Below the pieces are notes generated by a model. It had not been told where the DNA came from. It worked only from the letters and a program-made list of their open reading frames with translations, and made no database searches. A stretch of 64,000 bases of DNA, taken from positions 6,854,055 through 6,918,054 of the forward strand of contig JAPWDM010000020.1 of NCBI GenBank assembly GCA_035578155.1, written 5' to 3'. This DNA comes from Brachynemurus nebulosus. Taxonomy: Eukaryota > Arthropoda > Insecta > Neuroptera > Myrmeleontidae. Positions 47,065 through 58,699 of the stretch are shown one piece after another. Numbering within the stretch: the first letter of the stretch is position 1; every line of letters begins with the position of its first letter. The position numbers and the translations under genes are program-made.

Positions 47065-49876
47065 ATATTTTTCTTATAATGGTGATTTCTATATAAAAAC
47101 ATAAACAACTAATCAATTATTTTCAATATCTGTTTTATTTGATTCAATAATCCACTCCTTAAGAATGCTGTTCGACTATTTTATCAGTTAATTTTTCGAA
47201 TTCTTATTTGTCTACTAAATCATTATATTTTTTAACGGTACTTAAAGAACATTATAAATTACTATAAACTGAAAACAAAAATTGCTCGAATTATTCGATT
47301 TTTTACAATTTATACATAATTATTTTTGTAAAAAGATTACGTTTTGGTTTATAGTTTTGCACCAATAATAAGACATATCTTCTTGATAAGGGTAGACACA
47401 AACGTAAATAAAACTATACAGTTATTAAATTGTCATTTTATTAATAAATAAATAAATAAATACAAACAAAATAGATAATCCTGAAGTTAAATTTTTATAT
47501 GCTCATTAACATAGAGCGGATGAAATAATTTTTCACAGGACCGGCTTAACGATTTCAGTGTAATACTGTTAGAATGTTTGTATTTATGTATGAGTCTGCT
47601 AGAGCAAATAATGTTCTTTTGCATACATACATACATAAACTGATTAAATTAAATCGAATTAACATATATTTTAGAAAATATTACTAATTTTTCCTTCAAA
47701 AATGTTCATACAAAACTAGTATATCCTGCCAACAAACTATGCACAGCTAAAAATATATTAAGAAAAAAGATGTAAGCTTAATAATGTGTTATCTAATAAA
47801 ATATTATGTAGCTATTTATTTCTTTTTTGCTAATATTTTTTGTAAATACTTTTCAGCATTGAATAAATAGAGAGAATACACTTACATACACAATCTATAT
47901 GAAAATGAAGCCAAAAAAAGTCACTAAAGTGTTGACGAATATGGATGGTTAAACAAGATGGGATTTAAGATTTTTCTAGATTTACTGATGTTATATTTGT
48001 TGGTATAAATATTTTTAGAACATTTATTAATAAATACTCTCAAATTACAACAAAAATCACATAAAAATTAAAGAAAATTCATTACCATCGATAGTTTGTA
48101 GGTATTCTGCGTTTGTAGATTATAAAAGGTGTTAACCAATATGACGATTTTGCTTCAAAAAAATAATATCTAAAAAACTTCATCTATTGTATGGTCCATA
48201 CAAATATTCTAATATCAATAGTATTTGTGGTTAATACATACATATTTATACGTACGATGTCATCAAAATGATTTTTTGTTTATGTGTTTGAATAAAATGG
48301 ACAACTAGATTAAATATTGCTTGAACTTGAATATGGGTATGTACCTGTGTACAACAATTAAAATTTTAAAAAATTGTAAAGGAGGTACATATATTAAATT
48401 TTAAAAAGTTAAACAGAGTTAAAGTGTTTGCGTATCAATTGATACTCAAAGAAAGCCGCCGATGGGAAAGGACACAATAAATTTTGTTTTATATGTATAT
48501 ACCTGCGTAGCTAATTAGACAAACAAATATTGCAAAACTTTAATTCAATAAAATTTGGGGCCCTTTTTTATTTTTGATATAAATCTCACATAATAAAATT
48601 TTTCTAAAAAGTTTTCGCTTCTTTATGTTGAATTTCAATAAATTTTCAGGATTCTGTTATTTTTGGTGTTGATATGTTCATAAGATCAGTGATTTTACTG
48701 ATTTTATAATTTTCATATTTTAATTTTTACTTAATCCGATCTATAAAAAATTATTTTATCCGCCCTATACTCATTAATTTTACATAAAAGACGCCACTGA
48801 AGTTAAGTGTGAATTTAACCTATATTTTTTACATAATTTTATTTTTTACAATATTTTTAAAATTTTTATCGTTATTATCACATATTTTAAATAAAAAACG
48901 AATTCCTTATTTATGTAGAGTAATTCCTTTTTCGGTATTTCCTTTATTTTGTGTAATGCCAAAATTGGTATTTTTCCGCTTATTATAAACCTGTTTTTTA
49001 AATAAAAAATTTAGAAAATTAAACAAATTTTCGCTAAAAATGGTTGTATTTATTGATAAATACAATATTTACTTACTCAAATATTATATTTATGGAGTAT
49101 TACGTTTATTAGTATTGTTTTAAACTTAATTTTTTGTAGGACTCGATCTTGTGTGCCTATTTGCACGTCTTTGTGTGCCTATTTACTACTCTTTTGTTTC
49201 TTCTTTTTTGTGACACATTCAAAGAAATTTACGTATTCATTCTAACATATCACATTATATTATCTTATCTCTCTCGTAAGCAATAGTCTCTATCCATATT
49301 CTTCTATATCAATTGTAATTGTAAATATTGCAAAACAAAAAAAACTAACATCTAACTATTGAAAATATATTTTTGTTGAAAATTTTATTTTGCAAAACGT
49401 TTCCTAACGTTATAGTAGTGCGAACACATTAATATTTGCTTGCATCAAAATGTGACGTCATCGCATACGTCTCCATGGTGGATCGTTTTTCGCGCCAATT
49501 TATTCATTTAAAATTGAACAGTTTTTTTTTTAGGATTTTCAAAAATTTATTAAAAATTAATTAATACGTAAAAACAAAGCATTTAGAATCATTTTTTAAT
49601 TGCAGTCAAGTATCCTATTGGGTCATAACATACCCTATATAATGTACGTAAAAATTCAGAAACTTAAATCGAAACGAAAGTGTAAGCATCTTAAATAATC
49701 GAATAAATTTAAATTGAGACTTATAATAATTTTACAAATTAATATTTGATATGACTTACATATTTTATAAAAATTTTAACTTTGTTGTTTAGTATTTTCA
49801 AAAAAATAAGATGCATGAAATATGAAAAGATAACATTAAACAATAATATGATTTAAATTTAAGAAATGTTTTAAAA
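47065..49876. other. Long AT-rich stretch, no gene recognised
   Basis: About 2.8 kb without supported ORFs, palindromes or repeat matches. A short (AAAT)n run lies near 47441-47461. It could be host intergenic or intronic DNA. Confidence 0.4.
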
Positions 49877-50015
49877 CTTAAACTATACTGGTGGAACATT
49901 TGATCCCCGCATCCAACTTATATGTTGGAAAAAAAATTATATATACTTAACCTATACTGGTAGAATATTTGTTCCCCACATCCAACTTATATGTTTGGAA
50001 ATAAAGAAAATTTTA
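49877..50015 (+). repeat. Two ~72-bp tandem copies
   Basis: CTATACTGGTGGAACATTTG, then CCGCATCCAACTTATATGTT, repeated as CTATACTGGTAGAATATTTG and CCACATCCAACTTATATGTT. A third start (ACTTAACCTA) follows. Confidence 0.75.
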
Positions 50016-50600
50016 ACGTACACTTAACCTAGTTGCTGCTAGTATTCGAGACGAGTATTGTTTTACTCTGAACAGGAACCTTTCTAGCATACAAGGTCAC
50101 TTTTAGAAAATTTCTTACAAACTACGCAATACTAAATATATATAAAAAATTTTTATGAAAATGTATGATGCAATGCAAAATGGCATACGAAAATGTGAGG
50201 AAAAATACTAGACAGACTAGACATAATAATTGAAAATTTATCATTAAATAAATTTAGTAATCTGTATTTTCACTTAAATGTTTAGTTTAAATTGATTTGC
50301 TTTTTCTAGAAAATAAACCCAATTTTATCACAGTTCATTAATTTTTAAAAAATGTTCGTAGGAAATTTCTTTAAATTAAAAAATGATTTTTTTTTTATAA
50401 ATCCGAAATATTACAATAGTTCACAGAAAGTTAGATTGTTAAATAAATTTCCTTAAAAATATTTTCTAACTTAAAATACAATAAATATTCATCTTTTAAA
50501 ATTTTGGTTTGTGCGAACGTCTAGAATTTTTTTTTTCTAAATTAAACTGTACACTTAAAACTTATTTTTTTTTTACAATTATTTTTGATTTACGGTGGTT
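50016..50600. other. AT-rich DNA, nothing recognised
   Basis: No supported feature. Confidence 0.3.
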
Positions 50601-51232
50601 TTATTGTTATAGTAGCACTACATTCTCGCGAGGTCGCCTCGACCAGATGTTCGTCGAGGTTTTGACGAGGCGAGACAACACGAGTATGTACCGTCTACAC
50701 TCTCGCTTAATCTCAGTTATTCATACTGCTCATCATACGCGTTCGTGTAGTTTGAAATGTCAATCATGGATGGACAAGATGGGTGATGTCGGTGACATGG
50801 ATTTAAATAATTGCTGCTCCAGTTCTATATACTGTTGAATACTATAATTTACTTCATGTATATTACACAAAAAAGTTTAAAATAACGTTTAAAATAACGT
50901 TTTTGTAAATTTAAGGCATGATTTTAGGTTATGTATAAAAACATAATATCAGGCATTGTGTATATTCTGATGATATCTATGTACGCCATGTACGCAAATA
51001 TGCAAGATATGCAATATCAACACACGAGTATATTCGAGAGTGTAGTTGATCGCCTCGCCTCGTGTCTCGTGTCCTTTGACTTGTGACAAAAAACCGACTC
51101 AGATCGGAGAGCTGACGAGGCGAGGCAAGGCTTGACGAGGCGGGGCGAGGTGACACGAGAGTATCAACTACACTCTCGTACTCGCATCGCCTCGTGTTGC
51201 CTCCACGAGAGTGTAGTGCTACTATTACAATA
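50601..51232. mobile_element. 632-bp MITE rich in CTCG/CGAG words
   Basis: The left end TTATTGTTATAGTAGCACTA and the complement of the right end, TTATTGTAATAGTAGCACTA, continue together into CATTCTCG/CACTCTCG. The subterminal regions hold many GAGGCGAG, CGAGTGT and CTCGCCTCG words in both directions. Such clustered subterminal motifs are often transposase-binding sites. The 109-codon frame at 50509-50838 crosses the left end and is not a gene. Confidence 0.8.
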
Positions 51233-51715
51233 ATTAAGACACATTAAGAGTGAGTGTCATCGTTATAGCCCGAAATGTATAGCGCAAGTCATAAATTATC
51301 CTGTCAAAATTGCCGAAAAAACGTATCACCATTCGTTAGAAGCGGCACATAATTTATCTATTTTTCATAAATACTTTAATAATTTTTTCCTAAATGCGCT
51401 CTATAGTTTGTGTGACAGGAGTTAAAGAGGTACTCTACAAATATATTTTATTTTGAAAACAATTAAATTTCATATAAACAATATAGTCGCTCAATTACAG
51501 TTTGTAACATCGCTCACGCGACGAATGAACACAGTTTAATTTGATCGACTGCATGTGTCTTATGTAAACAATTACCTAAAGGAAAAAAATTTTTTCATAC
51601 ACAAAAATTAAAAAAAACATATCTGAGAGGAGCGTAGTCTTGTAAATTTTTATGAGGAGATATTTCTTGTACAAAGATACAGATAAATTAAAACTGTTAC
51701 ATAATTCGATTTCAC
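51233..51715. other. AT-rich DNA, nothing recognised
   Basis: No supported feature. Confidence 0.3.
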
Positions 51716-52499
51716 CACTGGGTTGGTCCCCGAAAAGATGCTTAAATAGCGAAATCTGGCAAAACTTCTAGAATATTCTTTCAATAATCAGAGAAGATAT
51801 AAAAAACCCTTAATTAATGAATTGACCAACAAAGAAGTAACCAAGTACCGATATTTAGAAAAAGTTCTAGAATATTCTTTTTGGAAATTAGAAAAAATAT
51901 CGAATATCTGATTTCACCACCAAATTTTTCAGCGAAAAGCGACCAGTTAACGGAATTCGGCAAAAGTTCGAGAATATTCTATTCGGAAAATAGAAAATAT
52001 ATCCTTCACCATTGGTTAGGGCATCAAAAAAGTGTCCAAATAGCAGAATTCGTCAACAGTTCTAGAATATTCTTTTTGGAAATCAGAAAAATTATTTAAA
52101 ATTTGGCATCATCATCAGATTGTTCATCAAAAAAGTGACTAAAAAATCAAATTCGGTAAAAGTTCTAGAATATTCTATCTGAACATCAGATAAGATATCC
52201 AAAACTTGATTTCATCATCGAATTAGTTATTTAAAAAGGATCCATGTAGCGAAATTTGACGAAAATTCGAGAATGTTCTATCTGGAAATCAGCAAAGATA
52301 TCGAAAAATCTACTTCATCATTTGTTTAATCATCGAAAAACAAGTTGAATACAGGTGGAAAAATTTGACAAAAATTTCTGTTCGAAAATTAGTAAAGACG
52401 TGGAAAAACCAATATCACTATTAGAAGAATTATTGAAATAGAAGCTAAGTAAAGATATTTTACAAAAGTTTTAGAATGTCCCGTTCGAGAACTAGCAAA
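51716..52499 (+). repeat. ~100-bp tandem array with a heat-shock-element triplet per unit
   Basis: About eight diverged units repeat the order: AAATTCGGCAAAAGTT, TCTAGAATATTC, TTTTTGGAAATCAGAAAA, a TTTCATCATC-like part and CATCAAAAAAGTGACC. The word TTCTAGAATATTC (three alternating TTC/GAA modules with 2-bp gaps, the canonical heat shock element) lies at 51766-51778, 51865-51877, 52060-52072 and 52163-52175; TTCGAGAATATTC/TTCGAGAATGTTC, equally valid, lies at 51967-51979 and 52266-52278. Spacings are 99, 102, 93, 103 and 103 bp. The last two units (near 52375 and 52470) have decayed sites. The 72-codon frame here is a repeat translation. Confidence 0.88.
51766..52278. promoter_or_regulatory. 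Six canonical HSF-binding triplets in register
   Basis: All six sites fit TTCnnGAAnnTTC with the central dyad kept intact while the surrounding unit has diverged. In animals heat shock factor trimers bind such triplets. Binding in this organism is an inference. Confidence 0.6.
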
Positions 52500-53260
52500 G
52501 ATAACGAATTATTTATCATAAACTGGTTATAATTGATTAGTTTAGGCGCCGTTAGTCCCATTGATTTGGTCAACGATAGTGTATTTAAAAAAAAATGACA
52601 AATCGTTACTTTTCGTAATCATAAACTTTAATCGTAAATATCTCCTAAATGGTGCGTCTTAGCTCAAAAATAACGAAATTTTGGAAGGCTTAAACGAAGC
52701 AAGTTGTGGGTATTCCGAACGTATTGCGACTGTCAAAACCTACTTTTCGTTATCGAAAATTATCGATACCGCGTAACTTGTCATAAATTGATTATAACTA
52801 GTTAATTTAGGCTCTGTTAGTCCCATTGATTTGATCAGTAACAGAACAATTTTTTTAATAACTTTTCGTTAACTTCCGCTATCGAAAACTTTAATCGTAA
52901 ATATCTCCTAAACGGTGCGCCGTAGCTCAAAAATAACGAAATTTTTGAAGGCCTAAGCGAAGCAAGTTGTGGGTATTCCGAACATATTGCAACTGTCAAA
53001 ACCTACTTTCTGTTATCAAAAATTATCGATAACGAATTATTTATCATAAATTGGTTATAGTTGTTTAATTTAGGCTTTATCAGTCCCTCTGATTTGATCA
53101 CCAACAGAATATTTTTAAAAGAATTACATTTCGTTACTTTTCGTAATCGTAAACTTTTGGCGATGCATCGTAGCGAAAAAATAACGAAATTTTTGAAGGC
53201 TTAAGCGAAGCAAGTTGTGGGTATTCCAACATCGTTATTGAAAATTATCGATATTGAAAA
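52500..53260 (+). repeat. Three tandem copies of a ~264-bp unit
   Basis: Units start at 52500, 52765 and 53028. Shared parts: TATTTATCATAAATTGGTTA, GTTAGTCCCATTGATTTGAT, CGTAAATATCTCCTAAACGG, GCTCAAAAATAACGAAATTT, GCGAAGCAAGTTGTGGGTAT, TGTCAAAACCTACTTTC, AAAATTATCGAT. The third lacks part of its middle and end. The array directly follows the HSE array but shares no sequence with it. Confidence 0.85.
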
Positions 53261-54290
53261 TAATGATATTTCTAAAATAAATGATATAAGGAAAGGAAAT
53301 ATTCTTTCAAATATATAATATCTACTATAAATTATATTTATTTTTCGTTATCAAAGTCATTCGATTGAAAACAGATTGCAAATAGTATCCAATTTTTTTT
53401 TAAACTTATGGTTGTAATTTTTTATATCGTTACTCATGTTTGTTTATTACGCTTTTATGTTCAATAAATAATGAGAAGATAAAATTATATTTTCCTGCCT
53501 TTTTTGCTTCTACGATAATTTCAATAAACTTCATACATAATATAACTAACAACTAAATTACTTATTAGTTAATATAATAGTTGAATTTTTCAGGCATTAG
53601 TTGCAAAAAAATATTTTTGTCATTGGTTTTTAATTAGTTGCAACTAACGTCTAGGCATCTAGCCAGTATTGACTACTGTTTTGTTGAAAATTAATATGTT
53701 AATAAGGTGTGCTACATTTCACTGAAAGTATTATTTTGCTTTTGATTTACTTAATAACAATTAAAATTTGTAAATGACTATAGATTTTGAAATTACAATT
53801 TATTTTCATTTTTAACCCCCCATACTTGTTTTTGCGCTACTGGAGAACATTCGGTTTTTGAGAGAATGATTTATAGTACGCTATACATTCCGGGCTCTAG
53901 TCATCGTTTAAGAACGTTATTCAGAGGAACTGTTTCTAGCGAGAGCTGTTTTGCAAGAGAGTCTGTTTAAAAGATAGCGATCTTTTTTGTACATATCCTA
54001 TTTATACCTACTTATTTTGAATTTTTAAATAATATTGAAGCAAACAGATCATGTAAGTGTAATTAACAAACAATTTTGAGTTATATTTTGAAATTTATTA
54101 TATAGAGATCTGACTTTTTGAAATACAAACTCACTAATTCCATGATGAATTTTTACCCTTAAAAAAATAAATAAGCATTACACGTGTTACATAAAATAAA
54201 CATCCGTACACTTAAAAATATTTTGTGCAATTAAAAATTTTCAAATGCACTTTTATAACTTTATTATCATTATTTTATTTACTTTATTAT
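53261..54290. other. AT-rich DNA, nothing recognised
   Basis: No supported feature; a T-run near 53391. Confidence 0.35.
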
Positions 54291-54441
54291 TGAATCTAAG
54301 GTATTGTTTGTCCGTGACGTCCAAATTGCTGATCGCAAGGTCAAAGTCGGCCAAGATTATTTTACAAAACCTTGGCCGACTTTGACCTTGCGATCAGCAA
54401 TTTCGACGTCACTGACAAAAAATACCTTAGATTCAAGGTCA
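54291..54441. repeat. Inverted repeat at the Penelope-like element's 5' end
   Basis: TTGAATCTAAGGTATTG...CAAGGTCAAAGTCGGCCAAG (about 54292-54356) is the inverted copy of 54372-54438, with a 15-bp spacer. The right arm is the start of the coding frame, so the left arm is a small inverted piece of the same element. Penelope-like elements commonly carry such inverted 5' pieces. Confidence 0.85.
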
Positions 54442-55868
54442 CTGAACAATTAAATACAATGTTCTCCCGAAAAAACAAATTCTCGAGTAAAATAATTAAT
54501 CACTTCATTAAAGATCTAGTTAAAAATGTCAGAACTTTTCCAAAAAAACATCCAAATGTACAGTTCGACAAGGAAAACAAGACAATTCTTTTGAACAAAA
54601 ATACCTATACTAATAACACAGGCATCTTATTAAATGATACCAACACCTACAAAAAAATCGACAAAGATCCCTCGCAATCTCTTTTGAAAAAAAAAAACGA
54701 TTACATAAACAAACTTGTAAATAATAAATTTATTACCATCAATACCGCCAAAAAATTAAAACCCTGCTATCACGCCCTTCCCCACATGTACTTCCTACCC
54801 AAAATTAGTAAAGTTTTTGACACCCCTGATGAGGTCTCTTTCCGCCCCATTTGTGGCACCAACAATTCCATCCTAAACAAGATTGACAAGTTTTTTAGCG
54901 GTATTATAAGAAAATCCTTCCATAGTAAATATTATTTAAAAAATTCTTTTAAGTTTGTAAACAAAATTAACAACTTCAAATTGCCAATAGGGTACAAACT
55001 TGCTTTCCTTGACGTAGAATCACTTTTTACAAATTGTCCAGTGGACATTTTTCTTGATCAGGGTAGGATAAATTGGAACAACATTGAAAAAAAAAACACT
55101 GACTTGGACTATGACACTTTTATTGAAGGTTTACAATTAATTTTGAATAATTTTCACCACTCAATTCCAAACTAGTTTTTTCCACCAAATATATGGTTTT
55201 CCTATGAGGGCCTCCCTTTCTGTAACAGCCTGCAATATCGTCTTGGATCATCTGACATCGTTTTAGACAGGTTAGACTGTACTGTCCCCTTTTTCTATAA
55301 ATATGTTGACGATATTTTTACAGCCATCCCCTTTGATTTTGTGGACCATGTACTTCATAATTTCAACAACTTTCACCATAACCTAAAATTTACAATAGAA
55401 TTAGAAAACAATAATTAACTACCATTTCTTGATACCCTTATTTTCAAAAAACACAATCTTCTTTCTTCAATGTGGTATAGAAAGCCTTATGTCTCCTCTC
55501 GTATCCTACATTATCACTCAGTACACACTTCCCAATTAAAATACAACGTAGCTTCAAATTTGATAAATAGATCCCTCAAACTGAGTCACCATTTTCACCG
55601 TCCCCGTGCGCTGAAAAATGCTCAACATATTTTAACATTTAATAACTCTCCAAAAAAATTAATACTGAATATTACCAAGAAATTGACTCACAGACTTTTC
55701 AACAATTGTTCCGATAAATCATTAAAACAGAACACGCTCAACAGACATTATTTTTCTCTTCCTTTTACTGGACAGCGCTCTGAAAATATTAAACAAGTTT
55801 TAAAACCTTTTAATGTCCACCCAGCTTTCCAATATTCCACAAACCTCAAAAATTTTATTCAAATTTAA
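54372..55868 (+). pseudogene. Penelope-like element reverse transcriptase, decayed
   Basis: The N-terminal helical part (FSSKIINHFIKDLVKNV, ILLNDTNTYKKI) is followed by YFLPKISKV, FRPICGTNNSILNKI, LAFLDVESLFTNCPVD, FHQIYGFPMRASLS (usual PMGSPLSP, shifted frame at 55180), FFYKYVDDIFTAIP (YVDD at 55302-55313), LPFLDTLIFKK, and SSMWYRKPYVSSRILHYHSV with the connector ending near 55868. The LPKIHK/DxxSLFTN/YVDD/PFLDxxI order is diagnostic for Penelope-like elements. Stops at 55172 and about 55416 and two frameshifts break it. The enzyme copies element RNA, primed from nicked DNA or telomere ends. Confidence 0.93.
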
Positions 55869-55894
55869 AACCCTCAACCTCCACGAGCAACCGT

Positions 55895-55947
55895 CAAAAT
55901 GTGGTTTATATGATAAGTTGTCGGGATTGTAATGCAGCCTATATAGG
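55895..55947 (+). pseudogene. GIY-YIG endonuclease, first part
   Basis: QNVVYMISCRDCNAAYIG is the start of the Penelope GIY-YIG nuclease (usual NVVYKIPCxxCxxxYIGQT), including both Cys and the YIG. It is broken right after YIG by the 834-bp element. Confidence 0.88.
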
Positions 55948-56791
55948 CCTTCTGTACACGAAGCGTATCGACATAGATGCGTACTAGATTCGTCATGCAG
56001 TGACGATTCCTGTACGCTTGAAGATTTGCACACGAAGCGATTTTCAAGCGTACTACAACCGTACTTCAAACGTCATCTTATAGCCTCATTATAACCTCAC
56101 TATATACACAAAATAATTTAGTTAAAATAGTTGTAACCGTTGTAACAATGTCTAGTGATGAAGAAAGCCTACTTTTATTGTATTTTCGTAATCGTCAAAG
56201 TTCTGTTATAAATTGATACTCAGTGTTGCTAACCGCATTTTATTCAAAATCCCACGAGTCGTTTGGAAAATTCCATTTTTTATACAAAAATCCTTCATTT
56301 TAAAAAGAATTTTTTAAAATAAAATACATATTGTAAATAATTATTAATGGCTTATGACAAGAAAATAAATTTAAGTAAGAAAATGTTTTCAAGTTTGTAT
56401 ACAGCATATTTGATACAGCTTCCAGTTTCACCGTCAGAGGTGCGAGTAAGAACTTTTTCAAAAAAATCCGCAAATTGGAATAAATTCCTGGAGTTGCCAA
56501 CACTGCATAATATATACTATAAAAATAAGTACTAATACATTAAAAAAAACACATACGTATACAACTGCAATATATAACATACATTTTATCTAGCCGTAGT
56601 ACACTAAGACGCAAACACTGCTGTACGCTAAGCGTAATGCAGCTTGTGGGCTGTGACGAATATGGGCAGCTGCGTCTTCGTGCGCGATTGTTCATTTAAA
56701 ACGTGAGCGGCAAGCAAGCGTACACCAAGCGTATGACGAATCTAGTACGCGTATATGACGAGACGCTTCGTGTGCAGACGACCTATATCGG
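55938..56791. mobile_element. 834-bp TIR element inserted in the GIY-YIG domain
   Basis: CCTATATAGG (55938-55947) and CCTATATCGG (56782-56791) form a 10-bp target duplication with one mismatch. The element 55948-56781 has about 49-bp TIRs: left CCTTCTGTACACGAAGCG, right (complement) TCGTCTGCACACGAAGCG, both continuing to GCGTACTAGATTCGTCAT. Subterminal AAGCGTA/TACGCTT words recur in both orientations. Duplications of 9-10 bp point to Mutator-like elements; no transposase is present, so it is non-autonomous. Confidence 0.85.
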
Positions 56792-57004
56792 AAACAACAA
56801 ACAGAAACTGTCGCACAGACTTGACTAGCATCGTCGGAATGTCCAACGTGACGACACCAGCTCCGGCCTAGCACAACATTCATGGCATAACAACCATCGC
56901 TTTGATTTTGAAAACACCACAATAATACAAGCGGAAGCACATTCTAGAAAAGATTTTTTCTAGAACATTGCTGGATATGTTTCATATATCCTATCGCCAA
57001 TCTA
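56784..57004 (+). pseudogene. GIY-YIG endonuclease, second part
   Basis: YIGNNKQKLSHRLD, stop, HRRNVQRDDTSSGLAQHSWH, NNHRFDFENTTIIQAEAHSR and KDFF match the second half of the Penelope nuclease (YIGQTKQxLKxRLxxH...ALAxHxxxxxHxFDFxNTxIL...RxxxE). Two in-frame TAG codons are present. With 55895-55947 it makes one domain, split only by the insertion. Confidence 0.88.
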
Positions 57005-57720
57005 GCCCCGGACTCGTCACAACTTGACAACCACTACAGCCACACCTTCAAGAAATTCGCGCTCTCATCGTTTCCGAAACATATATATAAACCGTCAACT
57101 TTTTTTGCACGTTGTCATTTCGTTGGCCAACACTGTAACCTACGTGATAACTTTTGGCTAATTTTATATGGTTCATTTCAGTTAAATTTAACCATGCTTC
57201 GTCACTTTAAATTTAAACAATTTCCGTTTTCTTGGCTTTATCTCTTTTATTATTGCATATATGTAAATTTTAAATTTGCAGTTTGTTTTTAGAAAAGAAT
57301 AGAAGATTATTTATTTGGAATATAAGAATTATTTAAGTTTTTAACGAAAACTCATGATCAATTGTATCTGAAATGAGGTATATCTAAAATATTGTTTCAC
57401 AATGTATAATTATAAAAAAAATAACAACAAATAACTTATTTCTTTCTCGTTTTTTTTTTTTTATTTTTGTTCAATAATGTTTTCAAGTTTTTAAATTTTT
57501 AAATTTTAATTTCAATTTTATATAAAAATTTTTTTGTGACATATTTTTCCATGTAAGTAATTGAATGTTTTTGAAAATTATTTGTTTGTTTACCAACAAT
57601 TTTATAAATATGCATTATATTTTTATATTTTTATTTTTAATTAAAGAAATCGCCTGAAGACGGAAGCATATGCTCTTCCGAAACCGGTAGCGCAATTTTT
57701 AAATTAATCTTTCATTTTAT
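57005..57720 (+). other. Penelope-like 3' region with an embedded dispersed repeat
   Basis: Non-coding. 57168-57408 is the dispersed repeat also present inverted at 46852-47064. Downstream AT-rich DNA ends in a hammerhead-like hairpin (57650-57692). Confidence 0.5.
57650..57692 (+). ncRNA. Hammerhead-ribozyme-like motif
   Basis: CGC-CTGAAGA-CGGAAG-(CATATGCT)-CTTCCG-AAACCGGTA-GCG: CUGANGA and GAAA core words flank a 6-bp stem, and outer CGC/GCG can pair. The core order fits hammerhead ribozymes, which Penelope-like elements often carry in their terminal repeats. The closing pair of stem II uses the G of GAAA, so the fold is imperfect and activity doubtful. Confidence 0.4.
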
Positions 57721-58446
57721 TGTTTTTCCTGATGACTTATAACTCCTAATGTTCCCTTTATTCCCGAATTCTGTACAGAATTAATTCCTTGTAGTCCGTT
57801 AATCCCACTCACCAAACAAGTCTAATCTGACAATTGTCATATTTTAACAACGTATCCAATTTCCACACCTTCTGACCTTTCCATAGACCAGAGATATTTT
57901 GGACCTTCTTTAGCCCTAATAAACGATTTTAAACTCACGTTCATTTTTTTCACGATCTGAATAACATTTGAACAAAATATGTGTATAGTCGAGATTCGTC
58001 GAGCTGTTTATTGTTGACTCCTTTTTGGGAATTTTAACCTACAGTGTTAACTTCACTTTCATTTTCTCCTGGATCTGGGTAATATTTGAACAAAATTTGG
58101 ATGAAATTCACCCAACTGTTAATTTTGGTCTAGAGAATCGTACAACTTTAATAAGAAATTCTGATAATTTTTCTGAGACTTTGTGAGAGGTCTATTCGTA
58201 TCACTTTTGCTCTACTTATTGTAATTTTATCTAAAACAAATCAGAAGAATATACGACATCCATATTTTATTCTTATGAGGTTATGAGCTTATATAAAGAG
58301 GTTAAATTAAATTTAAAAAGAAAAGTTATTTTGGGTCAATTCTGGGTTATGTGAAATGTTTCTAAAAACGCAAGTTACAAATAGAATATCCGTTTGCCCA
58401 GAAATACAACGTTGTGTCATCATTGTAAAAAATAATGGGCTTGTAT
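57721..58446. other. AT-rich DNA, nothing firmly recognised
   Basis: Phrases such as AATATTTGAACAAAATTTGG recur twice (57960, 58085), hinting at an old tandem or retroelement tail. Confidence 0.35.
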
Positions 58447-58699
58447 CTCTTATCTGGCTTCACATTTCACACTTCAATAAAAAAAAAAAAAAAATTGACC
58501 TTTTTCGAGACCGTAATAAATTTTATGACTTTTTTTGGTAAAAATATTTTATCCTTTTAAATTTTCAGTATTTTTAAATTGCCTTAAAAAAAAAGTTTAA
58601 GTTCTATATCGGTTTATATGTAACTTAACAAAAATTAATATCTAAATAATATTATAAATGTGAAAGTTTGGATGTTTAGATGTTTAAATTTGTTCGATG

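Noticed and set aside
50509..50838. 109-codon frame as a small gene
   Set aside because: It starts outside and runs into the left TIR of the 632-bp MITE; no domain or conserved context.
56692..56940. Cys/Arg-rich 82-codon minus-strand frame
   Set aside because: It is antisense to the GIY-YIG domain and the TIR of the inserted element.
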